From: Proteromonas lacertae
Lineage: Eukaryota > Sar > Bigyra > Opalinata > Proteromonadidae
Assembly: GCA_002245135.1 (NCBI GenBank)
Contig: NGBS01001167.1
Location: 186,001-250,000, forward strand
DNA length: 64,000 bases
Direction of reading: 5' to 3'
Positions 37,428 through 50,283 of the stretch are shown piece after piece (positions within the stretch are counted from its first letter, which is position 1; each line of letters starts with the position of its first letter). The translations under genes and the position numbers were made by a program. Below the pieces are notes generated by a model. The model saw only the letters and a program-made list of their open reading frames with translations. It searched no databases and was not told where the DNA came from.

Positions 37428-38415
37428 CTAATTTAATTCTTGTATTCTCTTCCATATACTCATTATTCTTAATGCATTCTTATAATGTAATCTCTCTATC
37501 AACTGTCCATTCAAAGTAACTAACTCAGTATTAGCCTTCTCATATGCATCAATCACTTTCTTAGAATATTCAACTTCTTCTTCACTTGGACTATATATTT
37601 TATTAGTAACATCAATAGTAGAAGGATGAATTAATGTCTTTCCATCAAAACCTAACATTTTGCCATGTTGACAATGTTTTTCAAAACCAACTAAGTCTTT
37701 ATAATTCAAATATACACCATCCAATGCAGCTATAAATTAAAAATAAAAAAAATAAAAAACATTAAATATACATTTATTATAAGCTCTAGCGGCTGTTATA
37801 CATTGTGATAATGAATATAATAGATTCTCTCTATTTGGAGCTTCTTTTATATGCATATCTTTAACTAAATCTGATGTTCCCATTACTAAAGCGGTGATTC
37901 TTTTACTACAACCACATATTTCTTTAGCATTTAATACACCAAGTGGAGTTTCAATTAAACACCATATTTTCATTGATTCTGGAGCTTTGCACTTTTGCAT
38001 TAATTCTTCTAATTCGTAAATATTCTCTTTTGTTTCTACTTTTGGTAATGCAACTCCATCTACACCACTTTTTCGAAATCATTTCAATATCTCCTTTTCC
38101 CCATTTTGTATTAAGACAATTTGCTCTGATTATCATTTCTTTTTTAGGGAATTTAGTGGTATTTAAGAGAGCTTTGATATTATCTCTTGCAACTTCCTAA
38201 TTATTTACACAATAAGTAAGATAAAATACTTTATTTGATGGTCCTACTGCATCTTCTAAATCCATTATAACACAATCTGTTTTTAATTTTGATAATTTGC
38301 TTAATGCTTTTACATTAGCGCCTGGAACATATAAAACACTTCTTCTTGGTCTCAATTCTTCAGCAAGTGCTTCTGTGTTGATAGATCTGCTAAGACGACA
38401 GAGAAATTTATTCAT
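37428..38415 (-). CDS. HpcH/HpaI-CitE family lyase (citramalyl/malyl-CoA lyase-like), probably mitochondrial
   Basis: C-C lyase of the CitE superfamily. Start MNKFLCRLSRSINTEALAEELRPRR looks like a mitochondrial presequence. Motifs: RSVLYVPGANVKAL, VIMDLEDAVGP (Mg-binding acid), RANCLNTKWGKGDIEMI, SGVDGVALPKVETKENI, WCLIETPLGVLNAKEI, and DGKTLIHPSTIDV near the end. Three short introns. Near 38083 one extra nucleotide lies between DIEMI and the SGVDG segment, in or beside a run of five A. Mitochondrial relatives (CLYBL) split citramalyl-CoA in itaconate breakdown and protect B12 enzymes; this substrate is an inference here. Confidence 0.82.
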
Positions 38416-38550
38416 TTCTATTAATACAATTTAATACATAATCAATACACATTATTTGTATTTCGAAATACACAATAATCAAATGTTTTTTATTTCAAAA
38501 TTTACTAACAAACAATATCAAAATAATCAATAAATGTTATTTAAGAAATA

Positions 38551-38614
38551 AATTTCCATCAAACAAATTTCTTGACAAAATGTCATTTATAAAATTCGTT
38601 TTCATCATGAAATT
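38551..38614 (-). promoter_or_regulatory. SECIS element in TrxR 3' UTR
   Basis: Sequence folded by hand. Helix I is AATTTC (38614-38609) with GAAATT (38556-38551). The quartet is ATGA (38605-38602) opposite TGA (T 38561, GA 38560-38559). Helix II is ten pairs, 38601-38592 with 38570-38561, including one G-U. The unpaired AAA at 38588-38586 lies 13 nt after the ATGA. A mini-stem TGACA/TGTCA with a TTT loop (38585-38573) makes it form 2. This matches the eukaryotic SECIS plan and the distance from the UGA is usual. Confidence 0.85.
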
Positions 38615-38708
38615 ATACTTCCTAAATTCAGTAATTAGAAAATTAGTGAAGAATATGTTTGAATTCTCTCTTTCTTTCCATAAAATTATATGAAAAATAA
38701 GAGAGAAT

Positions 38709-40223
38709 TTAACCTCAACATCCTCCTTTCTCAGCAGAAACTCCTGAACTTTTAGTAATCTCCATTGTAGTAAATTCCTCAGCAATAGTAGGATGAATAC
38801 CCACTAATGAGTTAATATCGTTATATGTACCATTCATCTTCAAGCAAATAGCATATCCTTGAACAATCTCACCAGCATTAGGTGATAATATATGAATACC
38901 TAATAATCTCATATTGTCATTCTTATTGCAAATCATCTTGGCAAAACATTTATTTTTTGGTCGTTTTGAGGTTATAGTCCATTCTAATGGTGTAAAGTTG
39001 CTAATAAACACTTCAATATTATCCTGACCATATCTATTTATAGCCGTTTCTTCAGTTAAACCACAACTTCCATATTCTAAAGGAGTAAATACAGTCATTG
39101 GTATTTTTTCATAATCCATTTCAATTTTACTATTACCAAATAATCTTCTAGCTAATAATCTACCAGCCATTATTGCTACAGGTGTTAATTCTTGTTTTTC
39201 ATATAATACATCACCAATTCCATAGATATTACCTATATTGGTTTGTTCATGTTCACATTTTATTTTTCCATTTCTTTCCAATTTTATTCCTAATTCTTCT
39301 AATCCAATATCTTTAGTGACTGCATATCTACCAATTGCACTTAATACTGTATCAAATTCTTCAGAATATTCACTACCATTCTTCTTATAATACACTTTTA
39401 ATTTACCTGTTGATAATTTCTCGATTTTGGAAGGTATTGTTTCTTTTATGAATTTTATTCCTTCTTCTTCTTCATATTCACCGATTTTCTCTGCACATTC
39501 TCTATCAAATCCTCTTAATAATATTGATCTTACCATCACAGTTACATCGAATCCAAGTAATTTCAAGAATCCAGCACATTCTAAAGCGACGAAGCTTGCA
39601 CCAACTACGAGTGTTTTTCCTGGTGGATGGTCTAACATGAATATATCATCACTTGATATAGCGTAGTCACTACCTTCACAATCTAATTTTGAGGGTCTTC
39701 CACCTACAGCTACTACTATATTTTTGCATGTATAAGTGACTTTATTTCCCATTATATCAGTACCTTCCACTTGGTTCTTAGTAAGGATTTTACAGTATTG
39801 ATTTTTATATTCTACATGCTTGTCTTTTAAAGAGATTGCATAGTTATAATTTAAGGAACGGATATGATCTTGAACATTGTTTACTAATGTATTCCAATGG
39901 TGATGAATTGTTGGACAATCCCAACCAAATGCTGGTCCATCTCTCATCATTTCACCGATTATGGAGGCTTGATGCATTAATTTCTTAGGAATACATCCTA
40001 CATTCACACAAGTACCGCCTAAACCCCATACTGAACCATAAGGTGATGGTTTAACGAAATCAAAAACAGCTACTTTTGCTCCTAAACCGGCAGCTTCCTT
40101 TGAACACGCCAAACCTAAATAAATAAACACAGATCATATAAAATATTATATACCTCCACTACCACCTCCAATTACAATTAGATCATAGTCATAACTAATA
40201 ATTTTATCAGTTGTAGTAGTCAT
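38709..40223 (-). CDS. TXNRD: Selenocysteine thioredoxin reductase (animal-type, high Mr)
   Basis: NADPH-dependent flavoenzyme that reduces thioredoxin. Exon 1 (40154-40223) reads MTTTTDKIISYDYDLIVIGGGSGG; a 39-nt intron follows, and exon 2 continues LACSKEAAGLGAKVAVFDF. The FAD motif GGGSGG, the redox pair CVNVGC, GGRPSKLDCEG, TNIGNIYGIGDV and the dimer-interface GIHPTIAEEF are all present. The codons after SSGVSAEKGGC are TGA, GGT, TAA (38717-38709). Reading TGA as selenocysteine gives the GCUG-stop tail that defines animal-type TrxR. A SECIS-like fold lies about 100 nt downstream. No glutaredoxin domain is attached. Stopping at TGA would lose Sec-Gly and leave a nearly inactive enzyme. Confidence 0.92.
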
Positions 40224-40392
40224 AATATTCTATGTTCCTTATTTACTTCTAAAATCACAAACAAAGAATATTGAAGAAAAGCTTGAATTTTGATTTGTTA
40301 AATAACATGAGGCTTAAAAATAAATCATCAAATAAAGATAAAAATCAACCTTAAATATTATGTTATGTTTTAGTTTTTACATTTAAAATAAG

Positions 40393-41102
40393 TTATTTAC
40401 AACATTTCTTCTTCTCTTCACCAACAGCATAATTCAATTTCACTGTCTGTTTCATTTCATATCGACTAGCTGGTGGTGGTCTTTTTATTGCTTCATTTGC
40501 TAGATATTCAAATGCTTCATTTATATTGACATTCTCTTTTGCACTGGTTTCTATATATTTTAAAGGATTTACACTACAACTATTACACCAACTTTCTGCC
40601 TTTGAACTGCTAATTACTCTCTCTTGAGGATTTATATCTATTTTATTTCCAACTATTATAAACGGGAAATTTATTGGATCTTCAGGATGTGCTGCTGCTA
40701 GAAATTCTTCTTTCCATACTTCTACTCGTTCAAAGGACTATTGACAATATATAATGGATATGTGAGTTATACTTTTGCATTATTAACATCAAAGACTATC
40801 ATACATGCATCAGAACCTCTATAAAATGCACTACCTAGTGCTTGAAATCTTTCCTGGCCTGCTGTATCCCACAACTAACAAATTAAGTAATGAATAATAT
40901 ACTTGTAGATTTACTAGTTTATTATTGATCATTATTTGTTTTAATAAAAAATCAGCACCTAACGTTGATTTAAAAGCAGTAATGAACTTATGATTGACGT
41001 ATTGATATAATAATGATGTTTTACCAACGCTACAAAAGTATATTTATCAAAAACATACGCACTATCACCCAATACTATTATCTTTATCACTCTTTCCGAC
41101 AT
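40393..41102 (-). CDS. RAB7: Rab7 GTPase
   Basis: Late endosome/lysosome Rab. Pieced from four short exons: [15 protein letters not shown] | [15 protein letters not shown]...KLVNLQ | [34 protein letters not shown] | [13 protein letters not shown]...[14 protein letters not shown]...[18 protein letters not shown]. All G boxes are intact, including DTAGQ, NKID and [15 protein letters not shown] in the switch region and the [18 protein letters not shown] run mark Rab7. It ends KKKCCK, a CCX-type geranylgeranylation tail. The acceptor and donor sites are GTAT...TAG. It is divergent from the Nap1 gene, 228 bp away. Confidence 0.92.
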
Positions 41103-41329
41103 TTTATTTTTTTATATTCAAGCTTAGCAAATCATTTAGATTTGACGATTATGTCCTACCATAGTAAATAATGAATAATTGATTGTGATAGTAAATATAT
41201 TACTATACTATAAATGTGCTGCTACTTATGATGTAATTATTACATTCTTCACAATCCAGCTAAATATAAAAACAAAAAAAATAATCATCAAACAGGTAAT
41301 CAAGTTTGTTTGGATCTTTTTTATTTCAA

Positions 41330-44300
41330 ATGTCTGCTCCTACCGTATTACCAGAGCAATTTATTCTTCAATTCAATCAACTGATAGAATATGGTGAAGT
41401 ATATTTTTAACGAATAATAAAATCTCATAGGCATTACTCTCTAGATTACATTTCTTAAAAGGCAAATTACCAACCTGTCAGTGCATGAAGGATCCAGCAT
41501 ACAGCAAAATAAGAGATTGGGTATGATAAATGTATTTTATATCAACAGATTAATAAAAACTTCCCAAATTGTGAAATTCAAAAGAAATTTAAAGGTTGTG
41601 AAATTGTTTCAGAAAATCCACATGATGTGTTAGGTCAAGTTAAACCATATGTTGATGTTTTAAAAGGTATTTCAAATTTTAATATTTAATCCAATTTAGA
41701 TGTATATTATTATCGAAGTTGTGCAGTTAAGAAAATTGTTGATTTTTTCAATGCTCCAGGAACAAAGAATTTTCTTTTTGCACCAGATTATGTGAAAGGT
41801 GTAGTAAATGCAACAGTGATATTAACGAAAATGCATTTATTCCTATCAACAATGGATTTAAGAACAGTATTTGGATTTTATTTAGTTGCGCTGTGGTATT
41901 CTACTTCAGGACAAAATTCAACAGAAGATACTGAAATAACTCAATGGATAACTAATGGAATATTCGTAAGTTTCCAATCCTCCATGTTTGAACTGCCACC
42001 TGAGTGTGATTTTTCACCATTTCTAATATCAGCTTCAGAAGGTGCTTCAAAGTCATTTGATGATCAAATATTATACTCCATATTCAATATATTTGCAGAT
42101 CCAGCTGCTTTAGAACATTATCGTATATATATTATTACTAATTTACTCACATTTTTTAATCTTTTATTCTTTTTCTTATTATATTGCTTATATTATTATA
42201 TAGAATGGGATGATAATGTAGAATGGGTCAAATGTCGTCCAATGTTCTTCGATTGGTATGCATTCTTACCACTCATCCAACCCAATTTACTATGTAAAGA
42301 GAGTGTAAGAGGAATGTTAGAATATGTTTTATGTAATGGATATTGTTATCCTTTATATAGAGATGTGAATATTAGATTACATGATTTTTATTATGACATG
42401 ATTGCTATTATTTCCAGTAAGAAGTTGTTCACTAACTATAAAGATTGGAAACCTTTTCATAAAAAGGATCATATATTATCATTAGAAGGTCAAGCTAATA
42501 CTGGAAGTGGCTTGATGCATCAGTATATTATATTATTATTATTATTATTATTATTAATAGAACTACTCGTGGTTTCTTAATCTCTCAATTACAAATGTTA
42601 TATGGATTATTACTAAATGATCAAAAGATAATTGGTAAAATATTCAATCATATATTATGTCTATTATCATTGGCTCAATGGGAATTACGTTGGATTAATG
42701 CACATACATTTACACCTCCAGCAGAGAGGAAATCTTTTTTATCATCTTCTGTACAAGGTTCATACAATGTTAATACATTTAGAGATCCAAACGCACAAAT
42801 TGATTTGATATTTTATATATTTCAAGTGACTAGATTAGTACAATCTAATCTATAGTATATTATTATTATTATTATTTATATATAAATAGTCCAGTTCAAG
42901 ATTATTATATTAAAAGAATATCTCAATATGGAGTAGATATATTATTTCAAGAAACAAAACCTTTACCGAGATCAAATGGTATTAAGAAAGCATGTGAACG
43001 TATATATATATATATTATAATAATAATATAGAAATTGCTAATTTTAGCCATGGAGCTAATAATTATGATATATTAATGAATTTCTATATGGATTGTTATA
43101 GAATAATGGTTGCTATGCCTCCATTAGTTATTACTGATGCTGGTGTTGAAGATAGAATGTTTCAAAGACAAGTTGCTGCTTTATCATGCATAAGACAAAT
43201 GCCATTATGTGCTATATTAGCTTATGAGTATATATATTTAATAATTATTATTATTATATTTATATTTATATAGTTGTTATAATTTTGTTCATCAATATGG
43301 TTCATTAAAAGATATATGGTGGTATCGAAGTTTCTATTTACCATTAATCACCAGCACTTTATCCAATATTGATATTAATTCACAACCTAATGAAAATATG
43401 GTTGGTTTAGTTAATACTTTGATGGATGCACATGAAAATGTATAGTTATTTATTGTTTAGTTATATCAAATAGTTATCTTATTTCAATCCAGAAAGTCAA
43501 GCTACATTTGGTGAAGAGTTAAACACTACAGCAAGAACTCTATTAGAAGAATTATCAAAAGGTATTTCCACAGCAATAATGAATTATCTACAAAACGTCA
43601 GATTAATCGACAAATCTGTAGATCCACCAGCAGATTTCATCCAAAACGAAAGAATCAAAATGGCAAGAAAGAAAGGAGATTCAAAGGAAGTATTACAGCG
43701 ATTTGGTGTTGAATTATTCAATGAACAAGTGTTTGATATAATAGAAAGTATTGATACAAGAATCTCCTTCGTATTATCAAGAATGAAGCAATATGTAGGA
43801 ATAAATGGAAATTTAGATGTTTATAACCATTCATATAGACCATTAATAATGATAAGACAGACTGTTTATTCATTGATTAAAGAACAATTTATTACACTGT
43901 CATTTACAAGTATTAATTATATTATAATAATATATGTTTATATATAGATACTGGATTATTAAGAGAACCACGATTGATCTATCAAGATTTCCTAAACTTC
44001 GTCAGTATTTTACACAAACTGTCCTCCTATGCCAATATTGGTCTACAAGATATAGGAAGAGATTTAATATTAGAATGTACTTATGATAATGATATATCAC
44101 CAGCTACAACATTCCCACAAGCACAATTTACTCCAATTAGCGATCATTATTGTCATCAAATTGGTAAGAAGATATCTGATTATATTAGCCAATCAGTGAT
44201 TGATCCTAATTATGCTGGTTTATTACATACACTGTTATCTTATGAGAATATGACTGCTTTAGTCCAAATGATTGGTGTTCCAGGTATAAAGATTATTGAT

Positions 44301-45189
44301 TCTTATATTGGCGAATTGATTCATGATAAATGTGCTGATGTATATTATGAAATGGGAATTTATAGTGATTTATTCCCATCTTATTTAAAAGCATTTGAAG
44401 ATGGTAATGTTAAACCTGTTGTTAAGAATTTAAAACAAGTGTTAATGTTTCCTACGTCTATATTAACTGTTGGTTATGCTGTTTATTATAGGAAGATCAT
44501 GTGGGAGACAGTAGAAAGAAATAACAATGATGCTATTCCAATGATTGTCTCAACAGTTGAGACATTATATTGTGAAGTGAAAGACAGTGATAATCCATTA
44601 TTATTACCAATTCAGACAGTATATGGAAGTGCTGGACATTTATCTATTAATGTATTGACTGCTGTTATACCAACATTCTTAATATCAAAGTTAGAGAAGA
44701 AAGTAGAAGGTATATATAAATTTATATTATTATATATACATATAGCAAGAGTTCATGAATCTAAATTAGCAGAATATAATACAATATTTACACCAGCTAT
44801 TAAATTTATGTTTTTATACCAGTATATATATATATATATTAATAATTTTATTCATTTTTAATAATAGACCATCTTTGTCACTTATGTTAAATTCATTTTT
44901 CGCTGCTCCAATGACCAATATATTATCTTTAGGTTTATATACGACATTTAGAGGATTAAATCCGGTGTGTGATACGTTTAAATTTAGCCAATGGTTCTTC
45001 GATATATTGAAGCAAACTGTAAGGAATTTAATTCAATCATCAACAAATGAAAAAATATGGAAAGATTTACCTTGTAGTCATATTCAAATCATGTATATAT
45101 TGGATAAGTTGTGTGATAGTTTTAATTTTAATGAGATAATAGCTGATATTGATACAAAGAATCAAATTTTACCTCCTTACATTTATTAA
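41330..45189 (+). CDS. Nap1/HEM (NCKAP1-like) subunit of the SCAR/WAVE complex
   Basis: Large helical protein in about twelve exons. Start MSAPTVLPEQFILQFNQLIEYGE, then ALLSRLHFLKGKLP, IRDWINKNFPNCE, VKKIVDFFNAPG and VVNATVILTKMHLFLSTMDLRTVFGFY. The order and spacing of these follow the N-terminus of animal NCKAP1 (KFIVRKFP, MILLSRIEERKAIIGLY). The middle reads GYCYPLYRDVNIRLHDFYYDM and GFLISQLQMLYGLLLNDQK. The last exon is SLMLNSFFAAPMTNILSLGLYTTF...LPPYIY. Introns include nearly pure (ATT)n and (TA)n ones near 42525, 42856, 43005, 43228 and 44822. It regulates Arp2/3 through SCAR/WAVE, supporting actin-based motility. Confidence 0.72.
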
Positions 45190-45342
45190 CTTCTAACCTA
45201 TATATTTTTATAACAAAATATGAAATGTTTATAATCTTTATAAAATAACTAAATGAATATAAAAATTGATAGAATATAGAATAATAAGATGATATAATGA
45301 ATTTGAAATAAGAAATAAAGACTAAAAAAAGAAAAAGAATTT

Positions 45343-45426
45343 GCTAGCGGTGGGGTTTGAACCCACGAGTGACTGAACACACCAGATCTTAAGTCTGGCC
45401 CCTTGGACCAACTCGGGCACACTAGC
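45343..45426 (-). tRNA. tRNA-Leu(UAA)
   Basis: An 84-nt cloverleaf without intron. Acceptor stem GCTAGTG/CGCTAGC (one G-U), D-arm CCCGAGTTGGTCCAAGGGG, anticodon arm CCAGA-CTTAAGA-TCTGG with anticodon TAA, long class II variable arm, and T-arm GTGGG-TTCAAAC-CCCAC. TTA is the main Leu codon in the genes here. Confidence 0.95.
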
Positions 45427-45825
45427 TGACCAAAATTTTATTCCTACATGCTCATATAAACACTACATTCTTTTATTTATTATTTCTGAACAACCAGCTA
45501 TTATTTTCGTCATAAAACTATAGAAAAGGTTCATTTATAAATTATGTAATATATTAATTTTATTGTTATTTCCTTTCCCCTAATTAGTAATTTAATTCAC
45601 ATATATAATCAACACTAAACCGTATTTTGAAAGTATACCTTATGATCAATAAATTAGTTTGTCATTCTTATCTTAGTTTCAATAATATATTCGTTTCAAG
45701 TCAAAATAGATTACAATCATTCAATTTATTTTAATATAATCACTTCATATTTATTTTGATTTTTTCTCTTCTTTCGTTTTTTATAATTTTCTTCATATTT
45801 GTTCATATAAATTGTGATTTGAAAA
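45427..45825. other. Intergenic region, no gene seen
   Basis: AT-rich spacer between the tRNA and SMC6. I see no coding exon, repeat family or RNA gene. It presumably holds the SMC6 promoter. Confidence 0.6.
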
Positions 45826-48800
45826 ATGTCATCCAATCCTAAGAAAAGGGCAAGGGTAGTAACAACTAGTGCCATACCAGAGGATGTATATTTTACATTC
45901 GAGTATATTCTATTAGGTATTCAAAATCACTTATTTTTCAGATATGGAAAGTATAATATTCTGCGGTATTTATTATAGATTTCACACCTGGATCAATAAT
46001 GCAAGTAAAGTTTTATAAATTTATGTGTTATGATAATGAACAAACACCATTTATATTGAATTTAAAGCCAAATCTTACAGTTATACATGGTCAAAATGGA
46101 AGTGGTAAAAGTACAATAGTTGATGCACTTCAAGTATAAATACATTTATATTAAATATTAAATAAATAGTTTTGTTTTGGTGTAACAGCAAGTCAAACAG
46201 ATAGAGCTTCTAAATTAGGTGAATTTGTCTCTCACGGACATACAAAAGGTGCTGCTTCAGTAATATTATGTAATAAACTTAGTAGTGAAGGTGGTTTTTC
46301 TCCATATTATGAAGATGTATTTGGTAGTTACATTCTTATTGGAAGAGAAGCCACTAGAAGTGGACAAGTAACATATCGATTTGATTCTGAATATGTTTCA
46401 CTGTATATATATATATATATATATATAATGATAAATAGAGTGGATAAAGATTTATTAGTGAGGAAAAAAGATTCAAAAGCAATAGAAGCTTCTGTTGGGA
46501 AATATAATAATTATATAAGATCCAGTGCAGAATTAACATACAGAGAAGCATGGAAAAAGATAGTGGATGATATATGTAATCATTATTCAATTCAAATAAC
46601 TAATCCATTGTTAGTATTAAAACAGAATATGGCAAAGACATTTATTAATGGTTCAGATAAAGAAAAATATGAATTTTTACAACAAGTAATGAAGACTGAG
46701 AAAATAGAAAGTGAAATTAATAAAGCAGCTGAAGAATTGATAGACTGTGAAAATGATTTAAAGGAAGTAGAAGAAATTTTAATGCAAATAATACACGAAG
46801 TTAATAATAAACAAATGTTGGTACAGAAAGTAAAAGATGCTGGTGGACAAGATCTGTTAAATAAACAAGTAACCAATGCAATGAATAGAATGAAGAAAGC
46901 AAATTATTTAGTAAAGAATAGAGAAATAGAAGAATTAAAGAAGAAAATTGAAAATATTAAAGGTTTACAAAAAGAATTGGCGGAAAAAATGAATAAAGAT
47001 GAAGAAGAGAGTAAAGAGAGAGAAAATAAAGCTCAATCAATAGTAAGATTATGTAATGAAGCACAATATAAATCTGATACGATAAATTCAGAAAAAAAAG
47101 AATGTATATTATATTTATTTATAATGAATAATAGATCAAACGAAATAGCAGCTCATAAAAGAAGATATCAAGATAATATCAAAGATTTAGATAGAAATAT
47201 ATTAATTTTAGAAAGGAATATTAAAGAAAAGAAATCAGAAATGAGAAAACTCCAGTCACAATCATCAAATACTAAAGAAATAGCAGATAGAATTGTAAAA
47301 TTAGAAAAAGAGATTGATGAACTAGATAATAAAAAAACTAGCACAAGCGAAGAGTTAAATCAAAAAGAAGAAAAATATAGAATTCAAAAAGCTTTAAGTG
47401 ATAAATGTGTAAAAGAATTAACACAATTACAAACTGAAATGAATCAATTAAAGAATAAAGAACGTGATATCTCTGAAATAATCAATAAAACACCACAAGA
47501 TAAAATACAAGAAGCATCTAAAGCACTAAGTGGAAAAATAAAAGGAAAAATCATTTGGCCTGTTTCTGCTTATGTTAGAGTAAAGCCAGAATATGAACAA
47601 TACACTGCTTTAATAGAAACAAAGATGAAATCATGTTTAGATAGTGCAGTAATCTCTGATAATGATGATCGTCCATTAATTCGATCAATTTGCCAAGAAA
47701 GAAAGATTCCCGAACCAAATATTACATCAATACCTGGAACAAACAGTGATGAAGTACAAACCAATTATTATCAAGATACAACTTATGATATTATATCATT
47801 TTTAGACACTTTAGATTTCAGCGCATTAGATGCTCATCATCGAGCTATATTAAAGATATATTTCAGTGATGTAATGAAATTTGATCAAATATTATTATGT
47901 TCTGATGATTTAAAAGCTGAAACATTTTTAAAAAATCAAGGTTTATTACAAGGTAAGAAGAATAATGTATATTTATTTCCTCAAGCCAAACAAATTGATG
48001 GAATGAATAAGAGATTTAAAGAAATATTGACATTGAGAGAAAAGAAGTTGACTTCAACATTTGGTGATTTACAATCTCAATATTCAGCTATTCATCAAGC
48101 AGTTACAATGTTAAATCAACAAAAAGGAGCTAATTTAGAAGAATGTAAAAGACAGCAAAAAGAAATAAAGGAACAATTAATCGTAAAACAAAAGGATTAT
48201 ACTGAAAAGAAGGAAGAAAGATATCGAATAGCAAATACGTTGACAGAATTTGAAAGGAGTATTGATGCATCTAAAGATACTCTTAGACAAACAATACGAA
48301 AACTAGAAGATAGAATATCTGAGAAAAATGAATGTGAAGATCAGTTGAAAGAAGCTCAACAAGGAAGTGGTAGTAAAGTAGATGAATTAGATGCTCAAAT
48401 AACTGATAAAGAAAATGATTTGAATAGAGTAAGACAACAACTGGAAGAACAAAAGAATAGACAAGAAAATGATGCAGAATGTATTATTATTATTATTATT
48501 ATTATTATAGTGATTGAAATGGATAAAAGAAAAACTGAACTAAGTAAAGAATATGAGAGTTTTCAAAATGAAATTAATGAGTATAGAAACCAAATACAGG
48601 AATTGCAAGATCAAAATGCAGCTTATAATAAAGTATTAGAAGAAGATGAAGGTAAAAAGAAAAGTTTAATGATAAAATTAACAAACCACCAACAAGATAT
48701 TGATGTATATATATATATATATATTATTATTATTATTTATTTAGAGATTACGAAGAGAAAATGCTAATTATGAAGCTTATAAGAATGTTAATGTTGATGG

Positions 48801-49449
48801 TGGAGAAATAAGATCACCAGATGAAGAGCAAAAAGAATATGAATTATTAAAGAAAAAGCTAGATCAAATTCGAAATGATGGCTTACCAACATTACAAGAA
48901 GCAGAGGCAGAATTAGATAAAGTTCAAATGAGACAAATCGAATTAGAAGCAAAATATCGTCAAAATTTAGATATTAAAAATGATCTACAGCTTCAAATAG
49001 ATCCAAGAAAGCATGATTTATTGACTATAAGAGATGCTGTAGCTGATGCTTGTCAAGTAAAGATGATAGAATATATGATGAAGTTTAGATCAGCTGCAAC
49101 AGTAACTATTGATTGGGATGAACGAACAGTGCAATTAGAAATACAAGCAAGAGCAGATGAATCTGAAGACAATTCCACTAAAGATATTAATCAATTAAGT
49201 GGTGGTGAAAAAACAAGAACTACATTATGTTTCTTTTTATCATTATTAGATCAAATAAAAACTCCATTTTTAGTAATGGATGAAATTGATGTTTTTATGG
49301 ATGATTATTCTAGAAATAAGAGTTATGAGTTGATATTGGAAGTTGCTGGTAAATCTAAAAGACAAATGATTCTTTTAACACCAAAAGAAATTGATCAAGA
49401 AAAATTAAAGAACTCTTTGATTAATTTGGAGAGAAAATCATTGATTTAA
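45826..49449 (+). CDS. SMC6: SMC6, Smc5/6 complex ATPase
   Basis: DNA-repair and chromosome-disjunction ATPase. Start MSSNPKKRARVVTTSAIPED. After small introns: FTPGSIMQVKFYKFMC, Walker A HGQNGSGKSTIVDAL, then SVILCNK. The segment NHYSIQITNPLLVLKQNM with FINGSDKEKYEFLQQVMK is an SMC6 marker. Two long coiled coils flank a hinge (about 47.5-48.0 kb, KGKIIWPVSAYVRVKPEYEQY). The head closes with signature LSGGEKTRTTLCF and Walker B PFLVMDEIDVFMDD, ending ILLTPKEIDQEKL. Introns include a (TA)n one at about 46403-46438 and an almost pure (ATT)n one at about 48482-48510. The (ATT)n intron keeps no stop in frame, so retention would insert an Ile run. Confidence 0.9.
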
Positions 49450-49566
49450 TAAAAATATATAGTTTATATTGTTGATAAATATCTTTATTTCAATAATTCC
49501 AATACAAATCAAAATAAAATTCAATAAAGAAAAATATTATCAGTGATATACTTATTTTTAAACTTC

Positions 49567-50209
49567 TCAATGACGATGACTATAATAATATATAAATATA
49601 ATACTGTCTAGATGGTGATCTACTGCTACTTCCAGATCTACTTCTACTTCTGCTGTCACTTACACTTCTATCTCTTCTTGAATGTCTGTGCGATCTACTA
49701 TCACTATGATGATGGTGACGACGTCTTGGTGAGTAACTTCTACTGCTATTTAGAGAATAAACATATATAAATCCAAATAAATACCTTGATCTACTTCTAC
49801 TATAACTACTGTGTCTTCTTCTATAATGAGAATTGCTAAATATAATAAAATAGATAAAATTACTCTCTTTTTCTTCTAACTCTATGTAAAATTAAAAAAT
49901 AATTATGTTATACTCTGCTACTATCACTGACATTTTTTTACCCAACAATTCAGTTTCGTTCATTTCATCAGCTGCAGTTTTTGCTTCCTCTTCTTTATAA
50001 AATCTAACAAATCCAAAGCCTCTATATTTACCTGTATATCTATCTTTTGGTAGATATATATCACCAATTGTACCAAACTTTTTAAATGCATCGCTTACAT
50101 CGTTTATGCTAAAGATAAAAATGCATTAATACGTTATATCCTCACTCAAGTCGCTAATTTTCACAGCGAACATTTTGTTAACATCCTTAGGAGGCTTTCT
50201 ATAGTCCAT
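49567..50209 (-). CDS. SR-family RNA-binding protein (RRM plus RS domain)
   Basis: Assembled from short exons: MDYRKPPKDVNKMFAVKISDL starts an RRM with RNP1 as KYRGFGFVRFY and RNP2-like FAVKISDL. After DEMNETELLGKKMSVIVAE come RS-rich exons (HYRRRHSSYSRSRS, RSYSPRRRHHHHSDSRSHRHSRR, SRSRSRSGSSSRSPS) ending HHRH. The overall size, about 150-170 residues, and the single RRM resemble SRSF2. Predicted nuclear splicing regulator. The start is close to and divergent from the PP2A B'' gene (74 bp), so they likely share a bidirectional promoter. Confidence 0.82.
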
Positions 50210-50283
50210 TTTAATTTCTGTAAATCAAGCCTCTGTCAAACCAGATTTTAAAATTCTATTTCCTTTTTTAACACCATTAGAGA

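Noticed and set aside
38715-38717. TGA as a plain stop of thioredoxin reductase
   Set aside because: The following Gly-stop, the family's GCUG tail and the downstream SECIS fold all argue for selenocysteine.
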